The notes below the pieces were generated by a model. The model did not search any database. It saw only the letters and a program-made list of their open reading frames with translations, and was not told the DNA's origin. The translations under genes were made by a program, and so were the position numbers. This document shows, piece after piece, positions 43,190-54,136 of a DNA stretch of 64,000 nt. Source of the DNA: Proales similis (Eukaryota; Rotifera; Eurotatoria; Ploima; Proalidae). The DNA lies in NCBI GenBank assembly GCA_019059635.1, contig JAGVRJ010000014.1, positions 248,001 to 312,000 of the forward strand. Direction: 5' to 3'. Positions within the stretch are counted from its first letter, which is position 1, and every line of letters starts with the position of its first letter.

Positions 43190-44007
43190 CCTGCTCTCTC
43201 TCTCTCTCTTTTTCTCTTGCTTGGCTCTCTAAAGCTATCTAAATTAAGATCGAATTTGAGCTTAGCGCCGTCGATCAGCATGAATACAAAGACTCTCGCT
43301 CTCTCTCGTTCTGTTTGAAACTGGAGCGCATGTTTGCAAAGTTGCATTATACTTGTTTAGACGCAATAGACGACAACCACGGCTACGAGTGTACACGCTA
43401 AAATGGGTCTGTGCTCACTCGCTCGCGCGTGTGTTTTGGTGTGCTAGAGAGCATACAGCAGCGTAAAATCGACGCAAATGTACAGTGTAAAGCAAACCAA
43501 GTAGCAATGGCGAGATGAGAATAACGCATCGTCTTACGTTGCCATGGGCCGCTCTCTCTCTCGCTCCATTCACTCTCAGTTCAACTCGACAACGATCGGT
43601 CTCCGCTCGTTTTTCTCAATGGATGCTCCTCTCTCTCTCTCTCTCTCTAGAACCGCCTCGAATGAACCCTTGTCACGTGCTGGTTGGCCCTTGCTCTCAC
43701 AAGCCGTGGTTGTCGTCTGGTCTCTCTTTAGGTCTGGTGGTGAGCGCACACCGAATAGACGGAAAAAGGGAAAGTTAACGACGACCCAAGATGGGCTAGA
43801 CTCTGAATTGACCTTATTGAGCGGGCTGGGAGTGAGGCGAAACGAACGACTGCTATTCGCTGGTCGAAACGAGTCAAAGACAAAAGAGACGAATGAAAGA
43901 GTAAAGATGCAAATGATCATCAGCAGAGAAGAGAGAGAGATCGAGTTCGAGTGAACGAATAGAGACGAGCGAGCATAACTGAGTGTTCGCGAGAGACACA
44001 ATTGAGA
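43190..44007. other. Divergent intergenic region between caprin and ANKLE2
   Basis: About 0.8 kb with CT/GA runs (43196-43212, 43550-43562, 43630-43650, 43928-43940). Presumed promoters and 5' UTRs of both genes. Open frames here are repeat-driven. Confidence 0.5.
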
Positions 44008-46456
44008 ATGAGCGAAAGTCGCAGCTTGTCCGATGAGGGCGAAGAGGAGTTCTTTGACACTGAGAGCGAGGCGGCGACTCCGCCGCCAGCGACTTGTGCG
44101 CACTTGGCCACACCGGTGAGACAGACGAGCATCAAGGCCGAGTCGACGCCCACTCGGTCGTTTACGCCCATCTATGCGGTTCAGTTCAGCGATAAGAAAT
44201 CGGCGAGCGCGGTCGCAAATCGAATATTCATAAAAGCAGACGCGGCCATGAAGCTCTGCAAGGAAGATCCGGAGAACAGGCGCTTCAAAGTGTTCAAGAG
44301 CTTCATGGAAGCGTACACGTTCAGCTACGAGCTGGAGATAGAGAGCGGCCAAGCGCCCAGTCTCAGCCAGGTCAAAGACAGTCTGAACATGCGCGATTCT
44401 AGTCTGCCGAGGAGCCAGTCGCCGGCGCCCGCCGACGCCGAAAAGCTGCCGTTCTCGGCACCTCGCAAGCCGGAAATAAACCAAGTGCGCATTCTGATCG
44501 AGCAGGGCGAGTTGAGTCAAGTGCGCGACAAGCTAGTGGCTAATCCTCGCTTTTTGATATCGGCCGGCGACTCGCCAGTCGCGTTTCAAGAGTCGTTCCG
44601 CTACAATTGTCTTCATGTGTGCGCCAAGGCCAACAACTATCGCGTCTGTCATCTCACACTGTCCTTGTTGAGCAACGCGGCGTTCATCGGCAAACTCTAC
44701 CGCTCGGACACGCTCGAGCAGAGTCGAAATCGGTCGGCTCGCTTGCTCGACCTTTACTTGAACATGCCGGAAAAAGGGGTAGGCCTCTTGAGTGTCACAT
44801 TCAATTTCATTCAAGCTAAATTGAAATCGACTGAAAGCTTGCCGAGACGCCGCTTCATTTTGCCTGCAAATTCGGCTCCTACGAGGTGGCGCGTCTTCTC
44901 CTCTCGTTCGAAGCGTGCTGCCGAGAGGCGCGCAACAAACAGGGCAAAACGCCGGCCGAAATCATTTGCACCAAGTCTGCGGACCAGTCGAATTTGGAGC
45001 GAATTCGCGCCCTCTTTCAGAGTAATCGCTCGTCTTGCCTGATCCATTCTAATTAACTGATTGAATCCTTGCAGACTGCTATTACGTGTCACTCTACCGG
45101 GACGAAGACAACGGCCAAGTGACCATAGATCGACCAAGTCCGAAACTTGTCACTTCGCTGAGCGAAGAGAGTCCGAACAAGACTCGCGCTCGCTTGGCTG
45201 CATTCGTCGGTCCTGTCTCTCCGTCTCTGGTAATTCAGTCAGACTAATCCCGGTCCTAAATCGGTCTTAACCACAGTCCGTCAAAGGCCAGCGACATTTA
45301 CGAGAGAATCAAAACTCCGGGCCGGCTGAACAGACAATCGCCGAACAATGCGGACATTCTCCGCAGTGACGAGCTCAAGGGCTACGAGAGGGTCACGCGT
45401 CGTCTGACCGAAGAGCTGAATCTTCCATGGTGCGAGTACTGGAGCTTTCTCGACTCCTACTGCAACCTGAAGAGCGACGAAGGCCTGCGCAAACTCGAAC
45501 TCTACTTGAAGCAGCGAAAGTTCGCGCAAATGCTCGCCAATCAGCTGGAAATGAGCAAACAGCTTCGAAGCACCGTCCCCGAGCAATTAAAAGGCAAACT
45601 CGACCAACTCGAGCAGTTGATCGACGCCGTACGGCAAGAATTGACTCCGGACGATGATGTTCTTTGTCGACGTTTCGAGACCTTTCTGGACGACAGCACA
45701 AAGGCGGCCGCTGCTGTCGAAGAGTTTGAATCAAAGGAGATTAAGTGCGGCATAAATGCGCTTCTCATCAAATATTTGAGCACAGTCATCGAGCTGTGTC
45801 AATTGGATGAGAGCTCGCGCTGCTACTTCAACTTGTACAAAAGTGCTAAGGCAATAATTAGCACGTTGAGGCGAGAGAACGAATTCGCTGATCTTTACTT
45901 GTCGCCGGCGTTCAGGAAGACAATAGAAATCAAGACCAGAGTGGCAATTGACGAGGCGCCCAATCGCCGTCTTCAATTTGGCGACAGTGACGACGATGAG
46001 GAGGGCGACAACGAGCAAAACGCTAGCCCAACAGACAGATCGGCAAGAAAGAAAACAGACAGCGACTCAGAGCCAGAGATGCAGGACGCCAACGACTCGC
46101 TTCTCAGAGCATTCGAGTCAATAACTCTTGAAGACGAGTTGGAGATCGTGACCAGTTCGCTCGGACGCAGCCGTATCGGCTCAGATGAGCCAGAAGAGCG
46201 ACTGGACTACTTTCATCGAGAGTCGCGTTTCACTCTTCCCATAGCAACTGGCACCGCTGAAATGTTCATATCGGGCAGTCAGCCAACCAAACTGGACCGA
46301 GCAGTGTTTCAGGCGATCGAGGGCGTTCGTGTCTCTTCTTCTAGCTATCCGCTTCTTTCGGCCTGGCAGAAAACCATGCGCAGTAGACAGAACGAAATGA
46401 ACCAGTGGAGAACTCCGGTTCGCCGAAATACACTGAGTCGAATAGCCACGGTCTAG
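44008..46456 (+). CDS. ANKLE2: ANKLE2 (ankyrin repeat and LEM-domain protein 2) homolog without visible LEM domain
   Basis: 759 residues in four exons: 44008-44778, 44838-45021, 45075-45229 and 45287-46456. ANKLE2 promotes BAF dephosphorylation and nuclear-envelope reassembly after mitosis. Recognised in order: the caulimovirus-like/RNase-H-like segment (YAVQFSDKKSA...FKVFKSFMEAYTF), NPRFLISAGDSP, YNCLHVCAKANNYRVCHLTLSLL, the ankyrin core ETPLHFACKFGSYEVARLLL, NKQGKTPAEIICTKSADQS, AAFVGPVSPSL, PWCEYWSFLDSYCNLKSDEGLRKLELYL, and the C-terminal SGSQPTKLDRAVFQAIEGV block. The vertebrate N-terminal membrane anchor and LEM domain are absent; the protein opens with an acidic MSESRSLSDEGEEEFF, and no upstream exon is evident in the 0.8 kb available. 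Confidence 0.9.
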
Positions 46457-47289
46457 TTGCTCATGCAAACGCCCTGCCCTCAATAGCATTGTTTTCAGAG
46501 ATTTATAGCAACAACTCTTTACTTTGATGTTTTTATTTAATCTCAAGAATCTGTAAATAAATTGCATTTCATTTAACTCATCTGGTTGGGACCAACTGGT
46601 TTCTGTGTGAGACCTGGATACTTGTGGACTTTGTTGAGTAGGACCTGGTCTCTCCATCCTTTTCAGTCGAATTGCACTCCCTAAGAGAGCGCCGTACCAC
46701 GAGTTGGCCGCATGCCACGTCGACCTTCACCTTTCGGTGGTCACTCTCAATTTTAAATCGAGTCCCTCGCCCCCCTTTTTCTTTCCAACTGCCTATTTAA
46801 ACAAGTGACATCATTTCAATTTTCACATTTCTTTTTTTTGTTTTTTGTGTCTTTTTGATTTTTTCCGTTTTATTTTTTTTATTTTGTTTTTTTAAATTTT
46901 TTTTTTTCATTCTTTTTAGATTTGATTTTTTTTTGTTTCGTTGTTTTTTTTTTTTCTTCTTTTTTACTTTTTCATGCCTTTGGTTCTTTCTTTTTATTTT
47001 TGTTGTTTTTTTGTTACTTTTTTGATTTTTTTCAGTTTTTTTTTATATTTAATTTTGTTGTTCGTTTTTTGTTTCTGAAGTTTTTGCGTTTTTTAAAGAT
47101 TTTTTTTTGCTTTTTCTTTGCTGTTTTTTTCTGATTTTTTGAACTTTTTGTTCTTTTTTTTTAGATTTAGTTTGTTTTTTTCCTTTGTTTCGTTTTACTT
47201 TACTTTTGGTTATTCTTTTGATACCCTTTATTTAAATTTGAATCTTGTTGATAGTTAGCTTTCGGTCTTGTTACGATGTCGGCAAGTTT
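46457..47289. other. Low-complexity T-rich block between ANKLE2 and erlin
   Basis: From about 46820 to 47230 the plus strand is overwhelmingly T in irregular runs broken by single G, C or A bases. On the minus strand this is an A-rich tract directly past the erlin stop. No gene is supported; open frames here translate to Phe runs. AATAAA near 46556 may end the ANKLE2 transcript. Confidence 0.7.
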
Positions 47290-48723
47290 TCAAAAGCTTG
47301 GAATTGGCTGGCGCTTTTCGCTCTCTTGGGGCGTAGCGCTCGTCCAGTCGTAAGCATTGAACATTTGCGGAATAGAATTGCCAAAGAAGATTTTTGAGTT
47401 TTTGGCAATAGACTCGTACTTGACCAGTTCCAGATATTCTGGAGTTAGCCTTGCCTGTTTTTTTTTTGTTTTAGGAAAGTGTAGGGAAGTTTTCTGTTTT
47501 TTTTTGCCAAAACTTGCCTTGTTTGTTTCGATTTCTTTAAGCGCCTTGTAATAGGCAGCGTCCGCTAATGCTTTCTCTTTGTTCAAATAGGTCTGCGCTT
47601 TAATACGAACGGTCCTTAGAAATTCGTATGAGCTAGTGAGGAAGAAGTGGAACCTTCTATTTCGGCCATTTTCTTCTCCGACTCTTTTTCCATGATCTTC
47701 TGCTCGTAGTGAATCTTCGACACTTGGGCGGCTCTCTCGGCCTCTGACCGGCCACAATTATTGATAGTCTTTCTACAAGAAAACAGTCCAGCTTACCGAT
47801 CACGGCTTTTTTCCGCTCAGTCTCAGCCTCCTTTTCTACGACACGCTGGCGTTGGGTTGAAATCAGCAGCTTCGTTTTCTCCGCTTCCCTTTGGTTTTCA
47901 AGCGTGTCAGATACTTTCAAGTGCCTGCTCAGTAGATTGGTTTACATTTCTTCATAGTTCCTTCGGATGGCTTCCGGAATTTTCGGTTTCGTTACACGGA
48001 CTGAGTGAATCATGAGACCGGGCGCAAACTGGGTCAAGTCTTCTTGAAGCGCAATTTTCAAATGCTCGTCAATGTCGGCTGAAGGAAGCGGGTTTTATGA
48101 ACGGACAAGCGTCCAAGGCAGATGATGGTGGGCCTTACAGAACAGATCGATGTAAACCTCTTGAAGAGTGTGCGAGCTGCAGAACTGATTCAGCTCATGG
48201 TGAATCTTGTTGAATATAAGCGTTTTGTCGTAGTCGGCCGTGTAGTTTTTCACAATCTCATGCACATGGCTGCGAGAGAGGAGATTGACCACCTCGATTT
48301 TCTCAAAGTAAATGAGAACACCGCCGCTGTATGATGATCAGTCTCATAAATAGACGAGAATCGTGAGACCATTCGAGTCAAACTTGCCTCGTTCCGCACG
48401 GAATGTTCTTCACCTCGTCCGTCTGCAATGTGGTCTGAACTGCGCGGTAGCTCGTTATAAACGGCAGCATCAAATGAAAGCCCGGGTCAGACACGTCTGA
48501 AAGCAGTGCGCCGCCCTAAAGTCTCGTGTAAAACTCTGAATGATCCATGAATCGATCCTACTCACTCTGTAATATATGCCCACATGTCCTTCGGGTTAAA
48601 GTGTCAAAAATTTAGAGTTGGGAAGCGAAACCAGGGCCTACCTTCGTCGATTCTGTGGATCGCCGAGCTGAACAGGACAGCCAGAATGCACAGGGCAATT
48701 AAAAGGTTGCCAATTGAGTTCAT
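47290..48723 (-). CDS. ERLIN2: Erlin (ER lipid-raft SPFH/prohibitin-domain protein)
   Basis: 326 residues in nine exons (minus strand): 48723-48642, 48588-48566, 48515-48388, 48326-48139, 48078-47946, 47888-47797, 47743-47654, 47597-47518 and 47454-47290. Erlins form large ER-membrane rings that recruit RNF170 to degrade activated IP3 receptors and affect SREBP. N-terminal anchor [34 protein letters not shown] domain with [64 protein letters not shown] and QEVYIDLF; coiled coil [15 protein letters not shown]-terminus [30 protein letters not shown]. Two introns use GC donors (after 48388 and after 47518, both AG|GCAAGT), and each is required for frame and family alignment. Erlin1 versus erlin2 cannot be told apart in an invertebrate. 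Confidence 0.95.
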
Positions 48724-48984
48724 TTACGCCGATTTTGCAACAAAAAACACTCGGCCGAATAGAGCAATTAGAAGAACCTAATTTATTTGAGCGAGTCACA
48801 GGCACAGTCAGAGTAGCGCGTCTGTTTGTCTTTGACTAATTCATTCTAACCCAATATTACGACTATGATGATATAAGGTTTAATCTCAAGTTTTATTCGA
48901 CCAATTGTCAAAGTCAAGTTAAATAACGAAAACAACAAAGACGCTATGCACTGTCTGGTTGAATGTCAAGTCTGGAAAACAAGG

Positions 48985-49032
48985 GGTTCGTATTGTGCAG
49001 CATAGGATTTAGCCATCACAATAGTCATAGGT
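48985..49032 (-). promoter_or_regulatory. Candidate SECIS element of selenoprotein W
   Basis: About 80 nt beyond the SELENOW stop, in its 3' UTR. On the minus strand the ATGA core lies at 49028-49025, followed by TATTGTG (49023-49017), an apical part with AAA (49010-49008), the exact complement CACAATA (48997-48991), and CGAA (48990-48987). AUGA opposite GA across a helix, with unpaired adenines in the apical loop, is the eukaryotic SECIS plan (SBP2 binding, Sec insertion at UGA). The helix below the core is weaker and asymmetrical. A TTTATT at about 48893 gives the poly(A) signal downstream. Confidence 0.75.
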
Positions 49033-49107
49033 CTAGACCTCGGCCATTCAACAAGACGGGCGGGACGAGCGGTCCTTGTTATGGCGAGCAATCTGAGCCC
49101 GCGTCCG

Positions 49108-49512
49108 CTAGAGAATAGCACAAGTGGCCTGAGTGCCGGTCACCTGACCAGCCTCTTGGCCATTGCTGGATCTCACAACTTGCTCAACAACCTTTTCGAT
49201 TCAGAAAATTAGATTTACGCATTCAAGAGCGGCGAATGAACTCACTTCGTCAAAGTCGGGAAACTTGCCGACTTCGAGCTTGCTGAATATGAGCTTGCCG
49301 TTTAGAGAGACCTCAAACGATGTTCGACGGCCGGGTCGACCTTCGACTATCGCGCCAGGCACTTTGCTCACTATTTGTGAGCGCAGCGCTCTGTAGCGCG
49401 GCTCGTAACCTCACCCGCCGCTTGAAGGCGACAAGAGTAAGCATTTTAGGACGGCCAGACCGTTGATCGGCACCTACCAGTACTCGACGAAAACTTTGAC
49501 TGGCTCGCTCAT
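49108..49512 (-). CDS. SELENOW: Selenoprotein W, UGA-encoded selenocysteine
   Basis: 97 residues in three exons (minus strand): 49512-49478, 49420-49246 and 49191-49108. Small thioredoxin-like redox protein of the Rdx family, cytosolic. The start MSEPVKVFVEYC runs into GG-UGA-GYEPRYRAL, giving the family redox motif C-x-x-U; the UGA is at 49413-49411. Downstream SLNGKLIFSKLEVGKFPDF matches the SELENOW beta-strand region (GKLIHSKK in mammals). Frame and family alignment continue through the UGA and across the second intron to a TAG stop at 49110-49108. The SECIS candidate in the 3' UTR supports readthrough as Sec. A conventional gene caller would break this gene. Confidence 0.92.
49411..49413 (-). 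other. Selenocysteine UGA codon
   Basis: TGA on the minus strand inside SELENOW exon 2, at the U of the CxxU redox motif. The Cys codon of the motif is split by the first intron (TG in exon 1, C in exon 2). Confidence 0.9.
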
Positions 49513-49881
49513 TGTGCTTTACGCGTTGGAGTGACGATGATCTCGATTGGCCACACAGATGTGGGTCTGCTTGCTTCTATTGGCAAAGAACGACAAGATT
49601 ACACAACCGTGATGGTTTTAAAAAATCGCTTGAATGAATCTGAACAACAAGAATGACGATGACTAAAAAGGGAAAAATGACTCAAATACGAGGAGTGAAC
49701 GCACGCTTTTGCTTTGCATAAATAATTTGCCGCCGCCTGAGCAGAGGAGTAGAGCCTCGTGAGGGGAGGGGACAGTCAAGATGAGGTGGTTGTCATGGCA
49801 AAGAGCTGGTCAGTGCGTTGAAAATAGCTTTGGCGGAGAATAGCTGAGCGACTGCCGTGTGTAGATAGAGGTCAGTTTGAA
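49513..49881. other. Divergent promoter region between SELENOW and CEP83
   Basis: About 370 nt between the starts of two divergently transcribed genes. No repeats or RNA genes seen. Confidence 0.45.
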
Positions 49882-52786
49882 ATGGATGACAATTTGCTGC
49901 TTTCGCTGCCGGCCGCTCTGGCACAGACCAGGCGTGACTACCCAGAAACATACGGAATCAGCAGCCAGAATTATGTGGACAAGTATAGAGAGCTCGAGGA
50001 AGTTCTTAGCGAAGAGCGGCGAAACAACGAGGAGGTAAAAAAGTTTTACAAAGTGCTCAAGAGCGACCATACCAGGTTAGTGAAGAGACCGGCTGAGATT
50101 GGCTGCTAATTTACTTGCAGAGGTTCTTTCCAAGGCTCAAAAAAGAAACCCTCGATCTGAAATCTCAAATGAACGGCCTGATCGACGAGAACAAAATGAT
50201 GCAGGAAAAGTACAAGGCAATGTTCGAAAAGATGCAGCAAGAGCTGCGCCGCAAGCAGCTTCTGATTGAAGAGCTCAAAAAGAAGGTAGCTGGCCCGGCT
50301 CAATGCTCGAGTCTATATTGGCAAGTTGAATCAATTTAAGGAGCTGGACGACGTCAAACTTGAGGGCATCAGAGAAGAGCTGAGTGAGCAGATCGCCGCC
50401 CCGTACAAAGATATTGTTCGCCAGCTAGAAAAAGAGCTCAGTCGACTTCAGCAGCAGCTAAATTTGCATCGAAACGACTCGAGCGCGGTAAAAATGAGCC
50501 TAGAACGGGCCAAAGCAGAACACGAGAGCTTCACTGATCAGCTCCGGCTCAAACACGACGCCGAGCTGGCGGCCATTAAAAAAGACCGTGACGGCCTGAG
50601 GGCGAAATTGAGCGAAACAAACCAGCTCGAGGTGAACAGAATCAAGGAAGTGATGCGAGAGAACAATCAGCTCAAGATCAAGCTGAGATCGTTGCTGGAG
50701 GAAAATGAAGAGCTGAGGCAACGTCTAGAGCATTGTGAGAGTCAAAACGGAGCCCTGATTCGCACCCAGGCGAAGATCTCGTCTGACTTGAACACGCGAA
50801 TTTCGCTGCTCGAGGCAAGTGAATTTGAATGAGCGAATCGAGCCGATTAATATATTATTTTCTCGAAATTTGAAGAGCGAGAAAGAAGCACTCAAGCAGC
50901 AGGCAGACAACTCGTACAAAGAGACCGTCAACCTAAACGAGACGCTGGCCAACCAAGTTCGCAAAATTCACGACCTCGAAAGAGAAAACTCAAGTCTCAA
51001 GCTTCGAATGGACGAAATCCAGCACGACTGTAAGCGCGATCTGGCCAATCTGAAGTTGGACATGGTCAAAGAGCGCGGCCTCCACGCAAGACACAAAGAG
51101 GCTCTGGAGAATCAAATAGAAGGTTCGGAGCCCAAAACGGCTCTTGCTCCATTCTCATTCGTCTCATTGGTTCTCATGACTGTTTGTAAGATTTGAAGCT
51201 TAAACTCGAGATCAGCGCCAAAAGTGTGGACATGTACAAAGAGAGTTTGTCAGAGAAAGAGCGAGAGATCATCCAGGCAAGCAACAAAGCCCACGACGAG
51301 AATTGGACCAAGCTGAACGAGTTGAGCAACGAAAAGTGAGTGTGAGATGTCGACTATTTGAACAGAATTCTGAACGTTAGATGCTGCCAAGACTGGAACT
51401 CGAGTCCAAAATGCAGCTGATGAGCAAAGACTACGAGTTCAAGCTGAGCACACTTCAAATAGAAAAAGATAAAAGCGACGAACAGCTGAGGGCGATCGAA
51501 AGGCAGATCGAGGACGTAGTGGTCGAGAACAAGAAGCTGCGCACTCTGGTGGAGGACGCTGAGGCACTGCGCACTCAAGTCGAACGAGAGCAAGAGCGCA
51601 ATCGCGAGTTATACAGAAAGTGCCAGAAACTGGAAACAGAGCGCACGGCCGACTCGAGTCTAGAACAAGAACTGACCGAGATGAACATGAGACTAAAGAA
51701 TGAGCTCTCTCTCAACCACAACGAAAACAGACGTCTGAAAGATCAGCTCAATCAGGTCTCATTTGTTTGCCTTATTCTCACTCAATGACGAACAAGATCG
51801 CTAAAGTGCTCGCTTGCTGGTGCACACCAATTTAGATCCGGGACGATTACGAGGCTCGAATGGCCGAGTTGAAAAGACAGCAGATTGTCGAGAGCAATAA
51901 AATTCAATTCAAATGCGACGACTTGGAATCGAAGCTCAAGTGTGCAAATGAAAAGATTCAGGAAGAGCGACGCAGTCAGGCCAAACGGAAGCGTCAGTTT
52001 CAGACATACGCCCGAGCGCTTAAGCAAAAAACGGAGACAATCAACGCCAGGATGAGAGAGCTGCGCGTCAGAGAGCAGGGCATGGGTCAGGTGGTTTCTG
52101 TCGACGCATACAACAAGCTCAAACTGCAGCTGGACACGATCAGGAATCGACATGACGCATTCAGAAAGCTGGTGGTGATGGGCGACTCCAACCAAGGGAT
52201 GCCGTTGGCGGTGCAGCCACCTCCAACATTAGCTGCTCCGTTTGAGCCCGTTCAAGCAACTCGATTTTCATCGTTTGATTTCGAATCAAAGCCCCACGAG
52301 GATTTTGTGATACCAGCACATCGGCTTGAAAACGATTTGGTGAGCTGTGTTGAGCTGGGCTGTTGAGTCGATCTGACCTTAACCGGACCGATTGTGTTTT
52401 AGACGAGCAAATTTGAAGAGCTGACCAGTCGACTGGAAAGGGCGTCGACAAGAAACCAAGAGACGCCCAAAGGATCGGCCAGAACAGACTCTTCGATCAG
52501 GTCGAAGCCTGTCGACAAGAGTGCTATAGAAGAAAAGAAAGAGAGACTGGATGAGAGTGTTGGCCAAGAGGCGACCATTAAGCTCAGACAAAGAACCTAT
52601 TCCTCTTCATCTTCCTCGGCCAGCTCGTCCAAGAATCGAGACAATGAGCCAAGCGAACAGAAACTGGCTGGTTCTAGACAAGAGTCCAAAATGGACAATC
52701 CAGCCCAAAGTCAATCCAAACACTATGAGGACGATTTTGAAGCGTCGTTTAGACGTGAAACGGACTCGGACGACGATGACTTCTAG
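49882..52786 (+). CDS. CEP83: CEP83 (centriolar distal-appendage coiled-coil protein)
   Basis: 820 residues in eight exons: 49882-50075, 50135-50285, 50341-50814, 50876-51122, 51191-51335, 51392-51755, 51836-52339 and 52403-52786. CEP83 sits at the root of distal appendages and anchors the mother centriole to membrane at cilium formation. It is almost all coiled coil. The N-terminal wording EERRNNEEVKKFYKVLKSDHTRLKKE and, late, the diagnostic block YNKLKLQLDTIRNRHDAFRKL ([23 protein letters not shown] in man) identify it rather than a generic coiled coil. The tail is acidic (SDDDDF). The intron after 50814 has a GC donor (GAG|GCAAGT). The 3' end converges on ESRP with stops 48 nt apart. Confidence 0.88.
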
Positions 52787-52834
52787 CTCGTAGAGTGACA
52801 GCAACATGAATAAATTGTCGTGAATTTTATTTCA

Positions 52835-54136
52835 TCAAGAGATTATGTAAAACTCAATGAGATGGCCGCCGAGTGGCTCATTGCATTTGTGCATAGCAGC
52901 TCGTTCGGCCTCGCGTCTGCTCGCGAACAAAATAGCGGCTTGTTTAAGACCGGTCGGCTCAGGCATCAGACAGACCGAGTCGAGAAATATCTTGAGACAG
53001 GTGTGGAAATAAGTTGGAGCGAACCAAAGCAAACAGCTGCTCACCTGATAGCCTCTGAGGAACTCGACCAACTCATAGTAGCCGATGTGCGAAGGAATGC
53101 CTTTGAGAAGCACCTGTGAGGGCGAGTAGTAGCCTGGAGGAGAGCAGGACCACGAGGCAAACGAGTTGAAATAGGGAATGGGCGCCGGTTCGTAGGTTGA
53201 GTAAATGACGGGTTCAATGTACACAGTAGTTGGAGCTATGGGCGACATGGATATTGTGGCAGCTATCGCACCAAAAGTCTAAGCAATCAGCCGATGCAGT
53301 GGAAGGCAGCGCTTACTTGGCAAATATTCGACTGGTCTAGGAATTCTGTAATTCGCCTCCTGACCTGAGCACTGGTTCACCTCAATCGTCTGGTTTCGTC
53401 CGTTCAGAGTAATCGGCTTTTTATTCTTACTCTTGGCAGCTTGCCACGCCGCCTTGTGTCCGTCCATTTGAATGAACACTTCGCCGCTGGGAGAGCCCTT
53501 TCAATTCAATCGTAAGTCTCACAGAACCAGAGCAACGTGTATTTGGTCTAATAGAAGAATGTCTATGGTCGACCAACCTGGCTGTCAAGGATCACATGAA
53601 TGCCGTGTGCTGCTATGTGCTGGGCGTGTGCGCCCAGGAACTCGAGAATTTGGTTTATTGAGCATTCGCGAGGAACATTGCTTAGACGAATACAGTCCTT
53701 GTTCGGGGCGTTACCTTTTCCCTCGGCCGCTCGCTTCCATATTTGCCTGAGTTCGGATGCACTGCTTCGAAATAGCTCGATATAGCGTGAGCCAATCGAT
53801 TGCTTGTGCTTTTGCAGCGCTTTTCTAGCCTCCTCTTCTTGGCCAAACATGACAAACGCATCGCCAGTAGCTCGACCATCAGGATAGCGGACGAACAAAA
53901 CTCCCTTCTCCTGCTCAATAACTCGACTCGGCTGGTCACCTGAAGCAAAGAACTGAACCTGGCCACGTGATGTCCAGATTTTAATCCGAGCGAGTCAAGT
54001 CAAAGAACTGCATGCAAATTACCACATCGACCGGCTTCGAGTCGAAAGGAAGTCCTCTCAGACGGATTATGGCGTTTCCATTCAGACTCAGAAAGTCATG
54101 AAGACTTTTGTCATTTTCTCCAATCGAGCGAGCCAT
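52835..54136 (-). CDS. ESRP/fusilli-type epithelial splicing regulator with three RRMs
   Basis: 349 residues in five exons (minus strand): 54136-54023, 53958-53578, 53497-53317, 53262-53045 and 52990-52835. ESRPs control epithelial alternative splicing. RRM1 begins NAIIRLRGLPFDSKPVDV and ends FVRYPDGRATGDAFVMFGQEEEARKAL...RYIELFRSS; RRM2 starts KDCIRLSNVPRECSINQILEFLG and continues SPSGEVFIQMD; RRM3 is VLLKGIPSHIGYYELVEFLRGYQ...AAILFASRREAERA. The linker with PVIYSTYEPAP and GYYSPSQ resembles that of ESRP. The N-terminal exonuclease-like domain of full-length ESRPs is missing, so this is a short form or a derived paralogue; hnRNP H/GRSF1-type qRRM proteins are the alternative. Some splice borders in the third and fourth exons are less certain. 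Confidence 0.85.

Noticed and set aside
46922..47134. Phe-rich open frame
   Set aside because: Translation of the T-rich block; not a protein.
49370..49440. Treating the TGA at 49413-49411 as the stop of a truncated protein
   Set aside because: Conserved SELENOW sequence continues past it across another intron to a true stop, and a SECIS follows.
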